Assembly (NCBI RefSeq): GCF_013185185.1 | Contig: NZ_JAAZWE010000007.1 | Span: forward strand, 124,001 to 188,000 | Reading direction: 5' to 3' | Origin: Saccharibacillus endophyticus | GTDB taxonomy: Bacteria; Bacillota; Bacilli; Paenibacillales; Paenibacillaceae | DNA length: 64,000 nt | Shown here: positions 27,401-37,499 of the stretch, in pieces | How positions within the stretch are numbered: the stretch's first letter is position 1 | Layout: every line of letters starts with the position of its first letter | Translations under genes and position numbers: made by a program | Notes under the pieces: generated by a model | Database searches by the model: none | The model's input: the letters and a program-made list of their open reading frames with translations, nothing else | Told to the model about the DNA's origin: nothing

Positions 27401-29578
27401 GTGCTGGAAGTCGACGACAAGAAAGACAACGGCAACTATAGATTGTACATTCATGCAAAGGACAGTCTCGGCAACGGCAAGCTGTATCGCACAAGCGGCC
27501 TGTTCGCGGCCTTTTACCTGAGCAGCGATCCGCCGGTCGGAAGCGCGAGCTTGATTCGAACGGAAGATGCGGGAGACGACGGTCATATCGCGATTTTGCA
27601 AATGAACGTCGACGTCCCGGCGCAGGAAGGGTATTTCTACTCCGTTTCCACGAACGGCGGAGATAACTGGAGCACCTGGATGCCGTACACGAACTACGCG
27701 GGCGTTCCCGTCGATTCGGATGACCCGGAAAACTTGAAGTCGAAGATCCGGGTGAAATTCAAAGGATTTTACGACAATGTGAGCGATATCGTAACGCCGA
27801 CTGTTCAAATCCAGGATGCACCTGCTTATGCGCTGGCTTCGCTGGAACAGATCATTCCGATCCGCGGCGGCGATAAAGTCGAAGACGGCGGTCAGAATAT
27901 CGGCCAAGAAATCTTGTTCGATCAGGCGGACGGCAAGACCGTAACCCCGACCGAAGGCAATCCGGAAATGCCGGAGACGCTGGAGCCGAACGAGCGCTTC
28001 AAGATTTATCGGAACGGCAGCTATTCTTTCAACGTGAAAGACGGCGAGCACGAATCGATCGTGTTTATCGTGGTCTCTAACTTCGACGACACGCCGCCGA
28101 TCGTCAATGTTAAATACTCCACGATCGCGGCGACCAACGGCACGGTCAAGGTGAGCCTGCAATCGAGCGAGGCGATCCGGATCACCAATCTGAAGACTTC
28201 GGCCAAGACGTTTAAGGAAAACGGCGAGTTCACATTCGAGTATGAAGACGCGGTCGGCTTCACGGGCAGCGCGACTGCAACGGTGAACAACATCGACACC
28301 GCGCCGCCGGAAGCGGACATCGTGCTGCATTACAACCATCCCGACCTCAAGGCGCTCATTCGTTACAACGGCGGAACGGCACTCGTGGACAGCGCGGGCG
28401 ACGGCTACAACGCGAACGGGGAATTTACGCGCTTCGCGGTTCCGACCCGGGACAACGTGATCGCGTCCAATCTGGTCGTGGCTCAAGTGCTGCCGAAAGC
28501 AGGACAGGTCCAGGATTATCAGGTCGTATCGAACGGCGCGGGCAACAACCAGACTTCGTTCGTGATGACGGCTAACGGAAAAGCAGGATTCACGCTGGTC
28601 GATGCCGCGGGCAATAACGCGAAGCCGGCTTCCGAAGAGATCTCGACATTGGTCGGTTCGATCCCGGACGTCAGCGAGATCAAGTCGGTTCGCGTGGATA
28701 ACGACGGCAGCGAGATTGCAGGCAACGAGATTGTCCGCATCGGCGATCGGGATTACTCTCGCGGCAAAGTCCGGGTCAGCCTGGACATGCAGCCGTCTTC
28801 GGTCACGGGCAATACGATCTATGCAGGCAATGTTCCCGTGTCCGCATTCAGCATCGAGTACGCGAGCGGCGGCGCCAAGTCGATCCTGCTCTCCGACGTG
28901 CTCGGCAACAAACGCACGATCAACTTTACCGTATCCGACCTCGACAATACCGCGCCGACGATCCGCTTGAACAAAGCGTCGGCGACCGTGCTGCAAAACA
29001 AACCGAACTTCGATCTGGCAGCCGACCTCGGCGGTTACGAGACGAACGATAATCTGTCGACTTCGGAAAACATTACGGTAACGGCTGCGGAATACGTGCT
29101 TGAAGGCGGCCAGTATGTGGAAAAGCCGTTGAACCTGTCCGCGACCGGCAAGCATACGATTCGGTATACGGCAAAAGACCAGTTGGGCAATGCGGGTTAT
29201 GCGCTGCAAACGGTGTTTGTCCGCTCGACGGACGGCATGTTCGTGACGGCCAACGGCGTTCCGCTGTCCGATACCGAGTCGGAGACGGCGATTCTGAATA
29301 CGGGCACGGTTACGTTCAACGTGAATAACTTCCGTACGATCACGACAGGCGACGGAACGAAGCTCGAAAACGAGCAAGGCACTTATGACGTCTACTACTT
29401 CCCGGGTCTTGTACGCGAAGGCCAACTGAAATACATCGCGACCAAAGTCACGTACGCGCAGTTGGTCAGCCAAGACTTCAAGGTCACGCTGCCGAAGGCA
29501 GGCTGGTATACCGTCGTCGTGCAAAACCAGGAACGCGAACGCGTCTATTCCACGCTGCTCGTCAATCGGGTCAATTAA
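24404..29578 (+). CDS. Giant secreted Ig-like surface protein, 1724 residues
   Basis: The signal peptide (residues 1-30, ending KASAAA) follows AAGGGGAG. The rest is predicted to be extracellular beta-sandwich material. There are several bacterial Ig-like units separated by DNTAPQVNFVY-, DNDDPTVEIADV-, DTAPPEADI- and DNTAPTIRLNK-like phrases at about residues 505, 720, 1300 and 1520, the pattern of Ig-like repeats in large Gram-positive adhesins. There is no SLH domain, LPXTG motif or C-terminal membrane anchor. It must therefore be released or held by another protein, perhaps the SLH-bearing 2563-residue product 27 bp downstream. No enzyme motif was found. A 1375-codon frame on the opposite strand is a codon-bias artefact. 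Confidence 0.8.
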   Translation: MLKKFGICLLAAVLVLTSASWSPLPKASAAAEYQDVYIPNGGGKILNRGDMSGWDNNVRSDDGNSFGIFRGKAPGTSYDSKYMKTLGPANLVFDGGFFFPSEFVGTINVKSNPELKRLAEGGGARLLLRTGRVDGFVMNAVVSVNGSGKYTKLMQSGERANSSWIAFGPNDVIEIAFVGHSTKTIDDIELFFGDITPPTFSGSNLTHTGIVRYNADPAVQKDELFLKKDSSMNLALNFSEPVFPSSAEDASDRIDNNFSFLRTELFSNPGGDGFDPSVYYLTSADPNYGSFPLNGVNLTNDARSTFNLRYQAAQNDSTGNVPLDPQRLVAASEPDRPTLLERLNAAGFVDGAGNPVANFTGIGTVPFADNAYRNGTFRTIIDAREPKYSASRNGVQPEILTGLVLNKGDVVDFNVYLNEQVVSAYAPTENTQLRFTNGMTAAYVSGQNTNTWTFRMNVPAGQTVETALLETAALEHLSDPGDGKALTDYAGNLLVEPVKSIAWAGLSVDNTAPQVNFVYENQDGEAIPEGQYVGNGSFTVNAFDPQLNGTDSQGLFRPGSGSGLVYYILNQDPTDPFAGQNDNFAAVKRYSLTQKQPSEELYPSGFDSIELSAAQNGAKIELPGDPSQLNGNWYLHVWTADMSWDSARQRMQYDKGSAERAAYLAQNPEATVAEQEDNYRRNILPTLSDYGNVSQWPLNDFKNDDSNWSYSVGLLKIDNDDPTVEIADVKDNNSDNVKITVKAADPTSSIKNDKIQYQFTAVGGQPTDSGWRAATLNAQGEAEVSTLNDPAIAKGGRYELHAKAEDVAGHSAIAEPKAVDVLVITTRFQSYTTDYAINDGPDFTIAGVPIDTAEYQYTQSSERPVGNADWTAFEEEPKDTKLGDEAASRYKFPADKEINGTWYAHVRIKQQETGRYYYYYKEYKFDHLPPGVNFGSQGYLYPMAQQTVQVAVYDTLADFGGVADANIRYQWIKVVKGEDEKEPDPEGKGWSKIPADRTAVLEVDDKKDNGNYRLYIHAKDSLGNGKLYRTSGLFAAFYLSSDPPVGSASLIRTEDAGDDGHIAILQMNVDVPAQEGYFYSVSTNGGDNWSTWMPYTNYAGVPVDSDDPENLKSKIRVKFKGFYDNVSDIVTPTVQIQDAPAYALASLEQIIPIRGGDKVEDGGQNIGQEILFDQADGKTVTPTEGNPEMPETLEPNERFKIYRNGSYSFNVKDGEHESIVFIVVSNFDDTPPIVNVKYSTIAATNGTVKVSLQSSEAIRITNLKTSAKTFKENGEFTFEYEDAVGFTGSATATVNNIDTAPPEADIVLHYNHPDLKALIRYNGGTALVDSAGDGYNANGEFTRFAVPTRDNVIASNLVVAQVLPKAGQVQDYQVVSNGAGNNQTSFVMTANGKAGFTLVDAAGNNAKPASEEISTLVGSIPDVSEIKSVRVDNDGSEIAGNEIVRIGDRDYSRGKVRVSLDMQPSSVTGNTIYAGNVPVSAFSIEYASGGAKSILLSDVLGNKRTINFTVSDLDNTAPTIRLNKASATVLQNKPNFDLAADLGGYETNDNLSTSENITVTAAEYVLEGGQYVEKPLNLSATGKHTIRYTAKDQLGNAGYALQTVFVRSTDGMFVTANGVPLSDTESETAILNTGTVTFNVNNFRTITTGDGTKLENEQGTYDVYYFPGLVREGQLKYIATKVTYAQLVSQDFKVTLPKAGWYTVVVQNQERERVYSTLLVNRVN

Positions 29579-29605
29579 TAGCTACAGGACGGAAGGAGTT
29601 CATCC

Positions 29606-32600
29606 ATGCGACGCAAACCTATCATTCGAGCAATCGCGGCCTTTACGGCCGTGATCATGCTCTTGGTCTCGCTGCCTTTGCAGGCGCTGGCGGAGGTCAT
29701 CAATACGGAGGACACAACCTCGATCCGTAACGGATTTATTCAAGCGACGGTGGACAACAAGACCGGACGCTTCAGCATTCGCACCGAAGAAGGTCAGCCG
29801 ATCCGCAAAAAGGACAACGGCGTCGATACGATCTACGGCGGCGATAACCCGGAGACGTCGTTCACGACGTTCCGCATCGACGGTACGGATCTCATTTTCG
29901 GTAATCCGTACAAGCTGGCCCCGAACTGGGAGTCCAAGCTGGAAGCGCCGAAAGCCGTAACCGGAACCGACGGCACGCAAAGTCTGGTGACCGTTTGGAC
30001 GATCAAAGGCATTCGTATCAGCCAGGTGATTACCTTAATTCTCAAAGACGACAAGGAACAGGGCGGCAACGTCCGCGTTCAATACGTCGTGGATAACGAA
30101 TCGAGTTCCACGGTCGAGATCGGATCGCGCGTGCTGCTCGATACGTCGGTCGGCGGCAATGACGGTCCGGCGTTCCAGATCGGCCAGAACTATTCCGTTC
30201 CGCTGACGGTGGAGCGCAAACTGGTTCACGAACCGGAGACGCTCGGCTACGACAAGACGGTTGACGAGCAAGCGTATAACCTGCATAAGCTGCCGGCTTA
30301 TTGGGTCATGCGCGACAAGCTTGATCCGACCAATCCGCTGGCGACCAACGTGATCGCTTACGGCTTCAACAACCTGTTCGAAGGCGGAATCAACATCGTC
30401 GACGAAATGGTGGTCGGGCACTGGGCGAATCTGGCGGGCAGCAAATGGGCTTACGAGCCGGACGAGAACCTCGACTTTACGCTGGACACCAACGATTACG
30501 GCACGGCCGATACGGCTGTCGCTTACTACTGGAACCCGGACAAAGTCGCGGCGGGCGCGCAGCACTCGTTCGAGCTGGTGTATGGCCTGGGCGAAATCAT
30601 CGCGCCGGAGAAAGTGTTCGACGTGCGTTTCCTGGATCCGACGCAGAAACTGGAAACCAACGCGGACGAGAGCGGATACGTGAACGACGGCATTTTCGAA
30701 GTGAATACGGAGATCGAGAACTTGGAACTGTTCGGCTTGAGCCACAGCCAGATCGACGTGACGTTGACGCTGGAGAACGGTCTAAGCTTCGTTGACGAGA
30801 ACGGGCAGACCTTAGGTTCATCCAGTCAAAAGCTGACCTTCCGCAAAAATATTTCCCCGGAAGACGCGGCAAAGGGCATCGAAAATATTCCGTACAAGCC
30901 GGGCGAGACCGTCGCGGCGAAGTGGCGGATCAAAGGTTCGGGCAAAGCTTGGCCGTCCACGCGTCAGTACATGGTAACGGTAAGCAGTCCGGAGACGGAG
31001 AAAAAGCTGGAGACCGCGATCAGCGAAAGCGAAGGCATGCCGGAAACGGAAATCCGCGCGATCTACGAATCGTCCCGCGCGAATTTCATTTTCCTGCCGC
31101 CGGTCGGCGAGCTGCGCCAGACGCTGGTATACGCCATGTCGCCGGAAGAGGCGTTCGACAAAGACGAAAAATATATCAGCCTGAACGTATCCAACATCGC
31201 GGCGTACAATGTCGGCAGCGAAGCGACCTCGACGGCCGCCAATTTCGACATGTATCTGGTCAACGCGAAAAACGGCGATCGTTACAAAGTTCCGGTGACC
31301 CGTTCCGTTACGGCGCAGGCGCTCGGCAACGGCTTCGCGGGCGACCTGAAGCTCGTATACCGCGGCGGGGAAAAGGTCGACGCCGACGGCACGACGCTGG
31401 AGACGCTGGAAGACTCGACGCTGCCGCTGGGCGAATATAAAGTTCAGCTGGACTATCGCGACAAAACGATTCCGGAAGTCTCGGAAGCGCTGAGCTTCAC
31501 GACGGAGCAGACATTTGCGGTGACGCAAAACGAAGAAAACCGCGTGCGTCAAGCCGGTATCTTGGCCGTTTACAAAACAGCGCTCGATTTGAACGCGGGA
31601 GCAGGCGATAAAGATCTGTTCGCGGACGCGCTTCCGTTCGGCTACAGTAATCTGTCGGACGCGGATTTCAAAACGAAGCTCGATCAAGATCGCGCCAAGT
31701 TCACGGCGGCGAAGCAGGAGATGGTTGCGGCCTCGCGCAAGCTTGATCCGGCGTTGGATATCGCGGGCGCGCTTGATCCGTCGGCTTCGCCCGTGTATAC
31801 GGTGAAGACGTTCGAGACGGAAAAACAGTTCGAGGAATTCGCGGATGAACTCGACGAAGACGCGGGGCAGGAGATCGTGCTGGAAGCCCGCGGCAAGATC
31901 GTCCAATCCGGCACGGGCTCCAATGCGCAGTATACGATCCGCGCGGATACCGAGCCGGTTATCCTCAACAAAAGCGTGGCTTACAGCGGCAAGGATTTGA
32001 CGCTGTCGTTCGGTAAATTCGCTTTGGCCGAAGAGCTGAAAGCCAACACGGAAACGCCGTTCCTGCAAACGTTGTTCGTGGGCGGAGACGGTACGCTGAG
32101 CGTCGCGAACAGCGGCTTCGTGTTCCACTCCGGCGAATGGACCGTCGATTTTTACAACGGCTTCGACAAATCGCTCGGCACGGACTCGGGTCTGTCCGAC
32201 GAAGAACAGGCATGGGAAGAAGGACGCAATCCGGAAGACCCGACGCTGAACGGCAGCTTGAGCTGGGCGAACGGCATGGTAGCCGATGCGCTCAATCCGT
32301 ATCGCACGCTGCTCGTTTCCTACGTGTATTTCAACAAGCATACGCTGTTCTCGACGCCGACGTTCTCGGTGGCAGGCTTCGGGCTGAAGCTGAACGACTT
32401 CGTGCTGCGCGAAGACGGAGTGGCTTTTGGCGGCGCTGTGAAAATGTACATCGTCAACGGCGAAGTCAACAGCGTCATGTTCAACCAATCCGGTTTCGTG
32501 GGCATTGATTCGGCTTTGAACTTCGAACTCGGCGAAGGCATCGGCCTGATCAAGGAGTCGGACGACGGCGATCAGAAGATTGCCGGAGGCATCAATATCG

Positions 32601-35600
32601 TTCATTACAAAGACCCGAACAAATACGACGTGATGAACTCGTACGGCATCAACTTCGAAGGCAAGCTGGAAAATCTGTTCTCGATTAGCGCCGAGCTTGC
32701 GTTCAAACGCGTGCCGGACGGACGGATCATTCCGGACGTCATCGCGTTCGGTTCGGATCTGCCGGAACCGGGCATCATGATCAACCCGGCGATCAAAATC
32801 TCGGCATTGCGCGGCGCGATCCGCGAGCTGGCCATGACGATCGCCGGCGGTACCGAGCGCATTCCGCTGACGCTGGAAGCCGGCGTCGATATGGAACTCG
32901 GCAAAAAGCCTGCGGTATTCACCGGCGCGGTCGATCTGACGCTCAAAGCGACCGGATTCAAAATTCTCGGTACCCTGGATTACGGTTCCGGCGACGACAC
33001 GCTTCCGATGCTGACCGAAGCGTTGGTGCAGACGCAGTGGGTCAGTCCGATGTTTATCCGCGCCCGAGCGCAGCTCGACGTGGGCGGTTGGGATATCATC
33101 ATCGGCAGCGCCAGTCTGTTCATCGGCGAAAATCTGGAGAAGGGCCGCGTCGACTTCGAAGGCATGGTCAGCTCCAAAATCCAGATTCCCGGCTCGGTAC
33201 CCGTGGTCGGCGGCATGGGCTTCGGCGTGCGCGCAGGAGCCAACAATGACCAACTCTGGGCGGGCATCTCGCTGCTGTTCCTGACGCTGGGCATCAAATA
33301 TTATTGGGGCGGCGGCATCTCGTTCATGACGGACGGTTCGCATCTGGACAACGACGCGCTGATCAATCTGGCGGTCAACGATCCGGAACAAGGACCTAGA
33401 CTGCTGCAAATCGGCACGGGCATCCAGACGCTCGCGACTTCGTGGGAAAATGAAGAAACAGACCGTTACGAGATCCGTTACACGTCGGTTGCGGAAGGCA
33501 TCGACATGATCGAGGACAGCTCGCAGAATCTCGGCATCGGCGGTATCCGTACGTCGGAAGGCGGGAAAAAGCATATCATCCCGACTTCCGATATCACGGG
33601 CAACGCGCTGCTCGAAGTGGAATACTTCACGACGACGCGCCCTACCCTGACGCTCAAACGCGCCGACGGTTCTTCTTACGACATCGTGTTCGGCGAAGCG
33701 TCCGACAAAACCGCGACGGCGTTCGAACAGATCATCAAAGCGCCGAAAGAAGGCGATCTGAAGAGCGACGGCACCCAAGTCACGAAAAAAGAAGAACAGC
33801 AAGGCACGGACACCCGCCGCGTCTATATCGCGCTTCCGCAATCGGATGCGAACACGGGCGACTGGACCTTGACTTCGAGCCAATCGGTCAAGTCCAAGCT
33901 GATGAATATTCCGGTGCTGCCTAGCCTGTCTGCGGCAAGCCTTGCCACGGACGCGCAAGACGGCGACAAATTCACGGCGCGCTGGACGGTAGCCAATGCT
34001 TCGCCGGGCGATACGGTCGATTTGTATCTGTCCGCCGACCAATTGCAGGCGGTTCCTACCGCAGAAGAATCGATCGATCCGGGCATTATGATCGCGAAAG
34101 GCATCGAAGTATCGAGCGGCGATATCGCGGCCGACGGCAGCGCCTCGGGCGAGATGAGTTTCGACGTTAACCGTATCGATTACCTCGGCGGAGCCGATCT
34201 GCGCGGTCTGATTCAACAAGGCGACTACTATCTGCGCGCCGAGTTGAAGACCGAATCGGCCTTCGACGCGAAGTCTTCGCAAGAGGCGTACACGCTGGTC
34301 GATCCGTTGGCTCCGAACGCAGTGGATTCAGTCGACGTGACAAGCATCGGTAACGGCATGTTCGACGTCTCTTTCCCGGCTTCGGTGAAACCGACAGGAG
34401 CGGAAGACGATGAGTTCACCTATGTCTTGACGGCCATGGACGAACAGAACGTCTTGTACGATCCGTTCGGCGAAGAAGGGTACACGGAATCCGACTTGCA
34501 AGCTGCCTTGCAAGATGGTCGTTATCATGTAACCGCAGGCGGCTGGAATGAGCTGGGCACGCCGAAGTTGGGCGCGGACGGAAAAATTTTGCGCAATGCC
34601 GACGGCACGATCGTGATGGAAGAAAGCGAAGTGCGCCATTCCGGACTGGAGCCGGGCAAGACCTATCGCATGGGCGTGATGGTAGCCCGCAAGCCGGCAG
34701 CGGACGCGAATGCCAACATGCGTTTGTCTGCGGCGACTTATTCCGCTCCGAAGCTGCTTCCTGTGCCGCAAGGGCCGGAACTGACGTTGGACGGCAAAAA
34801 AGTCGTGGATAACAAATACGAAGTGATCGCAAATTCGAACGAAATCAGCGTCGGCGTAACTTCGCCGCAATCGGGCGTAATCGTGGAGGCCTCCACGGAC
34901 GACGGCGTGCTGGGTACGTACGATTTGTCGAAAACGAACAAGATGGATCTCAAGTTCGAGGTAGACGGCGTCTACGCCGTTCAACTGAAATCCCGTAACA
35001 AGACCACGGGCGACACGTCCGTCACCATGCTCTACGTGACGATCGACAAGATCGCGCCGATGATCTATTTGGATGCTCCGCTGCCGGGCGCCCGCGCAGC
35101 AAACGGCGCAGCGTTATTGGAAGGCACGACGATGACCGATGCTACCGTGACGGTCACGGATGCCGATACCGATGCGGAGTTGGCACAGTTTAAGCCGGAC
35201 GAGAACGGCGTATTTAAGCAGAATATCGCGCTCGGCGGGGATAAATTGAAGACTCGTCTGCGTATCAAGACGGAAGACGCGGCAGGTAACGTCAACAGTG
35301 CCGTGGTCGAAGTCTTGAACGACAACTTCAAGCTGCCGCGCAGACTGAAGCTTGAAATGCCGGAAGCCGTCGTGGCGGGCGGTCAGACTGCGGCTCTCAA
35401 AACGTATGTCGAATATACGGACGGCACCCGCGAGCTGCTGGATAACGCCGATATCGCGTACAGCGTAGTGATGGGCGAAGCCAACGCGGGCGTTGAACAA
35501 AACGGGACCGTAGCCGGCAAACGCGTCGGCGCGGCCTTGATCCAAGCCGATTACGAGTGGCAGGGCACGGAGCTGAGCGTGACCGACGTGGTGTCCGTTA

Positions 35601-37297
35601 CTGCGCCGGAAGCGGGAAGTGCTCCGCCTGACTACATGGACACGGTAAAAGCCTCGACCGTAGGCACCGGCAAAGCAGGCGAGACCCGCGTCTCGATCAA
35701 CGCTGCCGGTCACGGCGGCAACATGGTCGGAAGCGAATGGGCATACAAAGTGTTCTCGGATGCCGCGCAAGTGCTGCTGCCGACATTCGAACAGAATGTA
35801 AGCAGTTGGACCGCCCTTCCGGCCGACAAGGTCGTGAAGGCGAAGCCGGGCGAGCGGATCGTGGTCGTGAAGCGTACGACGGCTCAGCCGAAACTTGTTA
35901 CGGCTTCTTCTGCGGCTGTCGCCGTGAACGAATGGGTCGCTCCGGCTTCGACGGGCGGCGGATCGAGTACGATCACGAAGCCGGCATCCAACGTGCCTAA
36001 GGGACCGTTGACCATCGGCGGTATCGCGGTCGATGCGAAGGTCGGCGGCAAGGATATCAAGATTCCGCTGCAACTCGACGGCACGCAAACGGACGGCCTG
36101 ATGCTCGTTGACGTCACGCCGGGAGCAAACGGTCCGACGATCCTTGCGCATCCGGTGCGCGAAGCGCTTTTGAGCACGGTCAAGCAGGGACAACAGATTA
36201 CGCTGAATGTAACGGGAGAGTTGGAGCGTCTGGGCATCGAACTGGATGCCGATCTCGTCAAACAGCTTGCCGCGAAAGGCGTAACGCTCGATTTGGAAAG
36301 CGATTGGGGAAGCTATCGTCTGGGACTCGACGCGATCAATACCGATGCGGTGGTGTCTTCGTTCCCAAGCGAAAATGCGGAAAATATCAAAATCGCACTG
36401 AACGTCGGTCAGGCCGCCGATCTGTATGTTCAACTTGCCGAGCAGTTGACTGCCGAAGGAATCACCGTGCCGCGAGGCGTTCCGGTCGCCTTCGACATGA
36501 CGGCGAGCAACGGCAAACGTTCCGTATCGATCGAGCGCTTTGCCAAGATGACGGAGAAGGAACTGCGTCTTCCGGTCGGCGAAGACGATCGTACGGTATC
36601 CACCGTCGTCGTGATGGAACAAGACGGCAGTCTGCGTCATGTGCCGACCCGCTTCGAAGCGAGAGACGGTATCATGTACGCGGTCGCGAGCACGTTGACC
36701 AACAGCGTTTATCTGCCGGTCAAACACACCGCGGTCTTCCGCGATCTGGCAGGACATTGGGCAGAAGAAGCGATCAACGATTTGTCTTCGCGCCTGATCG
36801 TCAACGGCATCTCGGCGACGCGCTTTGATCCGTCGCGCAGCATGTCGCGCGCCGAACTCGCGGCGCTGATGGCACGCGCATTCGGCTTGAAGTCGGTCGC
36901 GGATTCGAACGCGTCGTTTGCCGACGTGAAATCCACGGATTGGTATAACGATGCGGTACGCACCGCGACGGAATACGGCCTGATGTCCGGCTACAGCGGC
37001 AGCCGCTTCGGTCCGAAGGACGTCATGACGCGCGAGCAGGCCATGGTCATGCTGATGCGTGCTTATGAACTAGCCGGAAAAGCAGCGCCGTCCGCAGCCG
37101 ATACAGCGTCCGCGCTGAACGGCTATACGGACGCCGCAAGCCTGTCCGATTGGGCCAAGACCAGCGCCGCGCAAGCGGTGAAGCTCGGCCTGATTCAAGG
37201 CAAATCCGCAGGCAAACTGGAGCCGAAAGCTCCGGTGACGCGCGCGGAAATGACGCTGCTGGTTCGTCGATTATTGACGGAGCTGGAATTGATGTAA
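29606..37297 (+). CDS. Giant SLH-anchored surface protein, 2563 residues
   Basis: GGAAGGAG precedes the ATG, and the signal peptide is cleaved near ALA-E (29/30). Residues 30-370 form a beta-sandwich region reminiscent of mutarotase-like folds (IRNGFIQATVDNKTGRFSI). A long central region (370-1450) has low similarity to anything I know, with glycine/hydrophobic alternation around 850-1240 (FKILGTLDYGS, GMGFGVRAGAN) resembling large beta assemblies. Fn3/Ig-like units (1450-1900) follow, then a BIG2-like domain (about 1909-1990, VAGGQTAALKTYVEYTDGT). Three C-terminal SLH domains end the protein (about 2378-2555; HWAEEAIN, ADVKSTDWYNDAV, DAASLSDWAKT). It is wall-anchored through secondary polymer. 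It is the last gene of the protease operon, closed by a strong terminator. Confidence 0.85.
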   Translation: MRRKPIIRAIAAFTAVIMLLVSLPLQALAEVINTEDTTSIRNGFIQATVDNKTGRFSIRTEEGQPIRKKDNGVDTIYGGDNPETSFTTFRIDGTDLIFGNPYKLAPNWESKLEAPKAVTGTDGTQSLVTVWTIKGIRISQVITLILKDDKEQGGNVRVQYVVDNESSSTVEIGSRVLLDTSVGGNDGPAFQIGQNYSVPLTVERKLVHEPETLGYDKTVDEQAYNLHKLPAYWVMRDKLDPTNPLATNVIAYGFNNLFEGGINIVDEMVVGHWANLAGSKWAYEPDENLDFTLDTNDYGTADTAVAYYWNPDKVAAGAQHSFELVYGLGEIIAPEKVFDVRFLDPTQKLETNADESGYVNDGIFEVNTEIENLELFGLSHSQIDVTLTLENGLSFVDENGQTLGSSSQKLTFRKNISPEDAAKGIENIPYKPGETVAAKWRIKGSGKAWPSTRQYMVTVSSPETEKKLETAISESEGMPETEIRAIYESSRANFIFLPPVGELRQTLVYAMSPEEAFDKDEKYISLNVSNIAAYNVGSEATSTAANFDMYLVNAKNGDRYKVPVTRSVTAQALGNGFAGDLKLVYRGGEKVDADGTTLETLEDSTLPLGEYKVQLDYRDKTIPEVSEALSFTTEQTFAVTQNEENRVRQAGILAVYKTALDLNAGAGDKDLFADALPFGYSNLSDADFKTKLDQDRAKFTAAKQEMVAASRKLDPALDIAGALDPSASPVYTVKTFETEKQFEEFADELDEDAGQEIVLEARGKIVQSGTGSNAQYTIRADTEPVILNKSVAYSGKDLTLSFGKFALAEELKANTETPFLQTLFVGGDGTLSVANSGFVFHSGEWTVDFYNGFDKSLGTDSGLSDEEQAWEEGRNPEDPTLNGSLSWANGMVADALNPYRTLLVSYVYFNKHTLFSTPTFSVAGFGLKLNDFVLREDGVAFGGAVKMYIVNGEVNSVMFNQSGFVGIDSALNFELGEGIGLIKESDDGDQKIAGGINIVHYKDPNKYDVMNSYGINFEGKLENLFSISAELAFKRVPDGRIIPDVIAFGSDLPEPGIMINPAIKISALRGAIRELAMTIAGGTERIPLTLEAGVDMELGKKPAVFTGAVDLTLKATGFKILGTLDYGSGDDTLPMLTEALVQTQWVSPMFIRARAQLDVGGWDIIIGSASLFIGENLEKGRVDFEGMVSSKIQIPGSVPVVGGMGFGVRAGANNDQLWAGISLLFLTLGIKYYWGGGISFMTDGSHLDNDALINLAVNDPEQGPRLLQIGTGIQTLATSWENEETDRYEIRYTSVAEGIDMIEDSSQNLGIGGIRTSEGGKKHIIPTSDITGNALLEVEYFTTTRPTLTLKRADGSSYDIVFGEASDKTATAFEQIIKAPKEGDLKSDGTQVTKKEEQQGTDTRRVYIALPQSDANTGDWTLTSSQSVKSKLMNIPVLPSLSAASLATDAQDGDKFTARWTVANASPGDTVDLYLSADQLQAVPTAEESIDPGIMIAKGIEVSSGDIAADGSASGEMSFDVNRIDYLGGADLRGLIQQGDYYLRAELKTESAFDAKSSQEAYTLVDPLAPNAVDSVDVTSIGNGMFDVSFPASVKPTGAEDDEFTYVLTAMDEQNVLYDPFGEEGYTESDLQAALQDGRYHVTAGGWNELGTPKLGADGKILRNADGTIVMEESEVRHSGLEPGKTYRMGVMVARKPAADANANMRLSAATYSAPKLLPVPQGPELTLDGKKVVDNKYEVIANSNEISVGVTSPQSGVIVEASTDDGVLGTYDLSKTNKMDLKFEVDGVYAVQLKSRNKTTGDTSVTMLYVTIDKIAPMIYLDAPLPGARAANGAALLEGTTMTDATVTVTDADTDAELAQFKPDENGVFKQNIALGGDKLKTRLRIKTEDAAGNVNSAVVEVLNDNFKLPRRLKLEMPEAVVAGGQTAALKTYVEYTDGTRELLDNADIAYSVVMGEANAGVEQNGTVAGKRVGAALIQADYEWQGTELSVTDVVSVTAPEAGSAPPDYMDTVKASTVGTGKAGETRVSINAAGHGGNMVGSEWAYKVFSDAAQVLLPTFEQNVSSWTALPADKVVKAKPGERIVVVKRTTAQPKLVTASSAAVAVNEWVAPASTGGGSSTITKPASNVPKGPLTIGGIAVDAKVGGKDIKIPLQLDGTQTDGLMLVDVTPGANGPTILAHPVREALLSTVKQGQQITLNVTGELERLGIELDADLVKQLAAKGVTLDLESDWGSYRLGLDAINTDAVVSSFPSENAENIKIALNVGQAADLYVQLAEQLTAEGITVPRGVPVAFDMTASNGKRSVSIERFAKMTEKELRLPVGEDDRTVSTVVVMEQDGSLRHVPTRFEARDGIMYAVASTLTNSVYLPVKHTAVFRDLAGHWAEEAINDLSSRLIVNGISATRFDPSRSMSRAELAALMARAFGLKSVADSNASFADVKSTDWYNDAVRTATEYGLMSGYSGSRFGPKDVMTREQAMVMLMRAYELAGKAAPSAADTASALNGYTDAASLSDWAKTSAAQAVKLGLIQGKSAGKLEPKAPVTRAEMTLLVRRLLTELELM

Positions 37298-37305
37298 GAA
37301 ACCAC

Positions 37306-37348
37306 AAAGATCCCGGGTTCTCATGGAGAACCCGGGATCTTTTCTTTT
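37306..37348 (+). terminator. Strong rho-independent terminator of the surface-protein operon
   Basis: A 17-bp perfect stem (37306-37322 with 37326-37342), a 3-nt loop and a TTTTCTTTTT tail lie 8 bp after the stop. Confidence 0.9.
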
Positions 37349-37499
37349 TCATGTTGCTATCGACGATCAGGATATAAAAAACGTAGTTTCTGATCATTTT
37401 TTTGCCGACTGCGAACGATTATGATAAAAAAACGAGATTTGCGGATAATAAAGCCCCCAAGCGAGCCGATCAGGTAAACTAAATCCAGGAGGTGGGAGA

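Noticed and set aside
25397..29524. A 1375-codon open frame on the minus strand inside the 1724-residue gene
   Set aside because: The plus strand has a signal peptide, ribosome site and Ig-like domains. The minus frame is low-complexity, Arg/Val/Asp-rich sequence of the kind produced by reading GC-biased codons backwards.
30818..34282. A 1154-codon open frame on the minus strand inside the 2563-residue gene
   Set aside because: Same codon-bias artefact; it is Arg/Phe/His-rich with no domain pattern or ribosome site, while the plus gene is clearly real.
35114..36757. A 547-codon minus-strand frame in the C-terminal part of the SLH protein gene
   Set aside because: It overlaps SLH-coding sequence, has no start signal, and its composition is that of an antisense shadow.
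37351..37499. LytTR-type direct repeats upstream of agrB
   Set aside because: AAAAAACG occurs twice about 50 bp apart, but the spacing and sequence do not fit a LytTR pair, so it was not called as a binding site.
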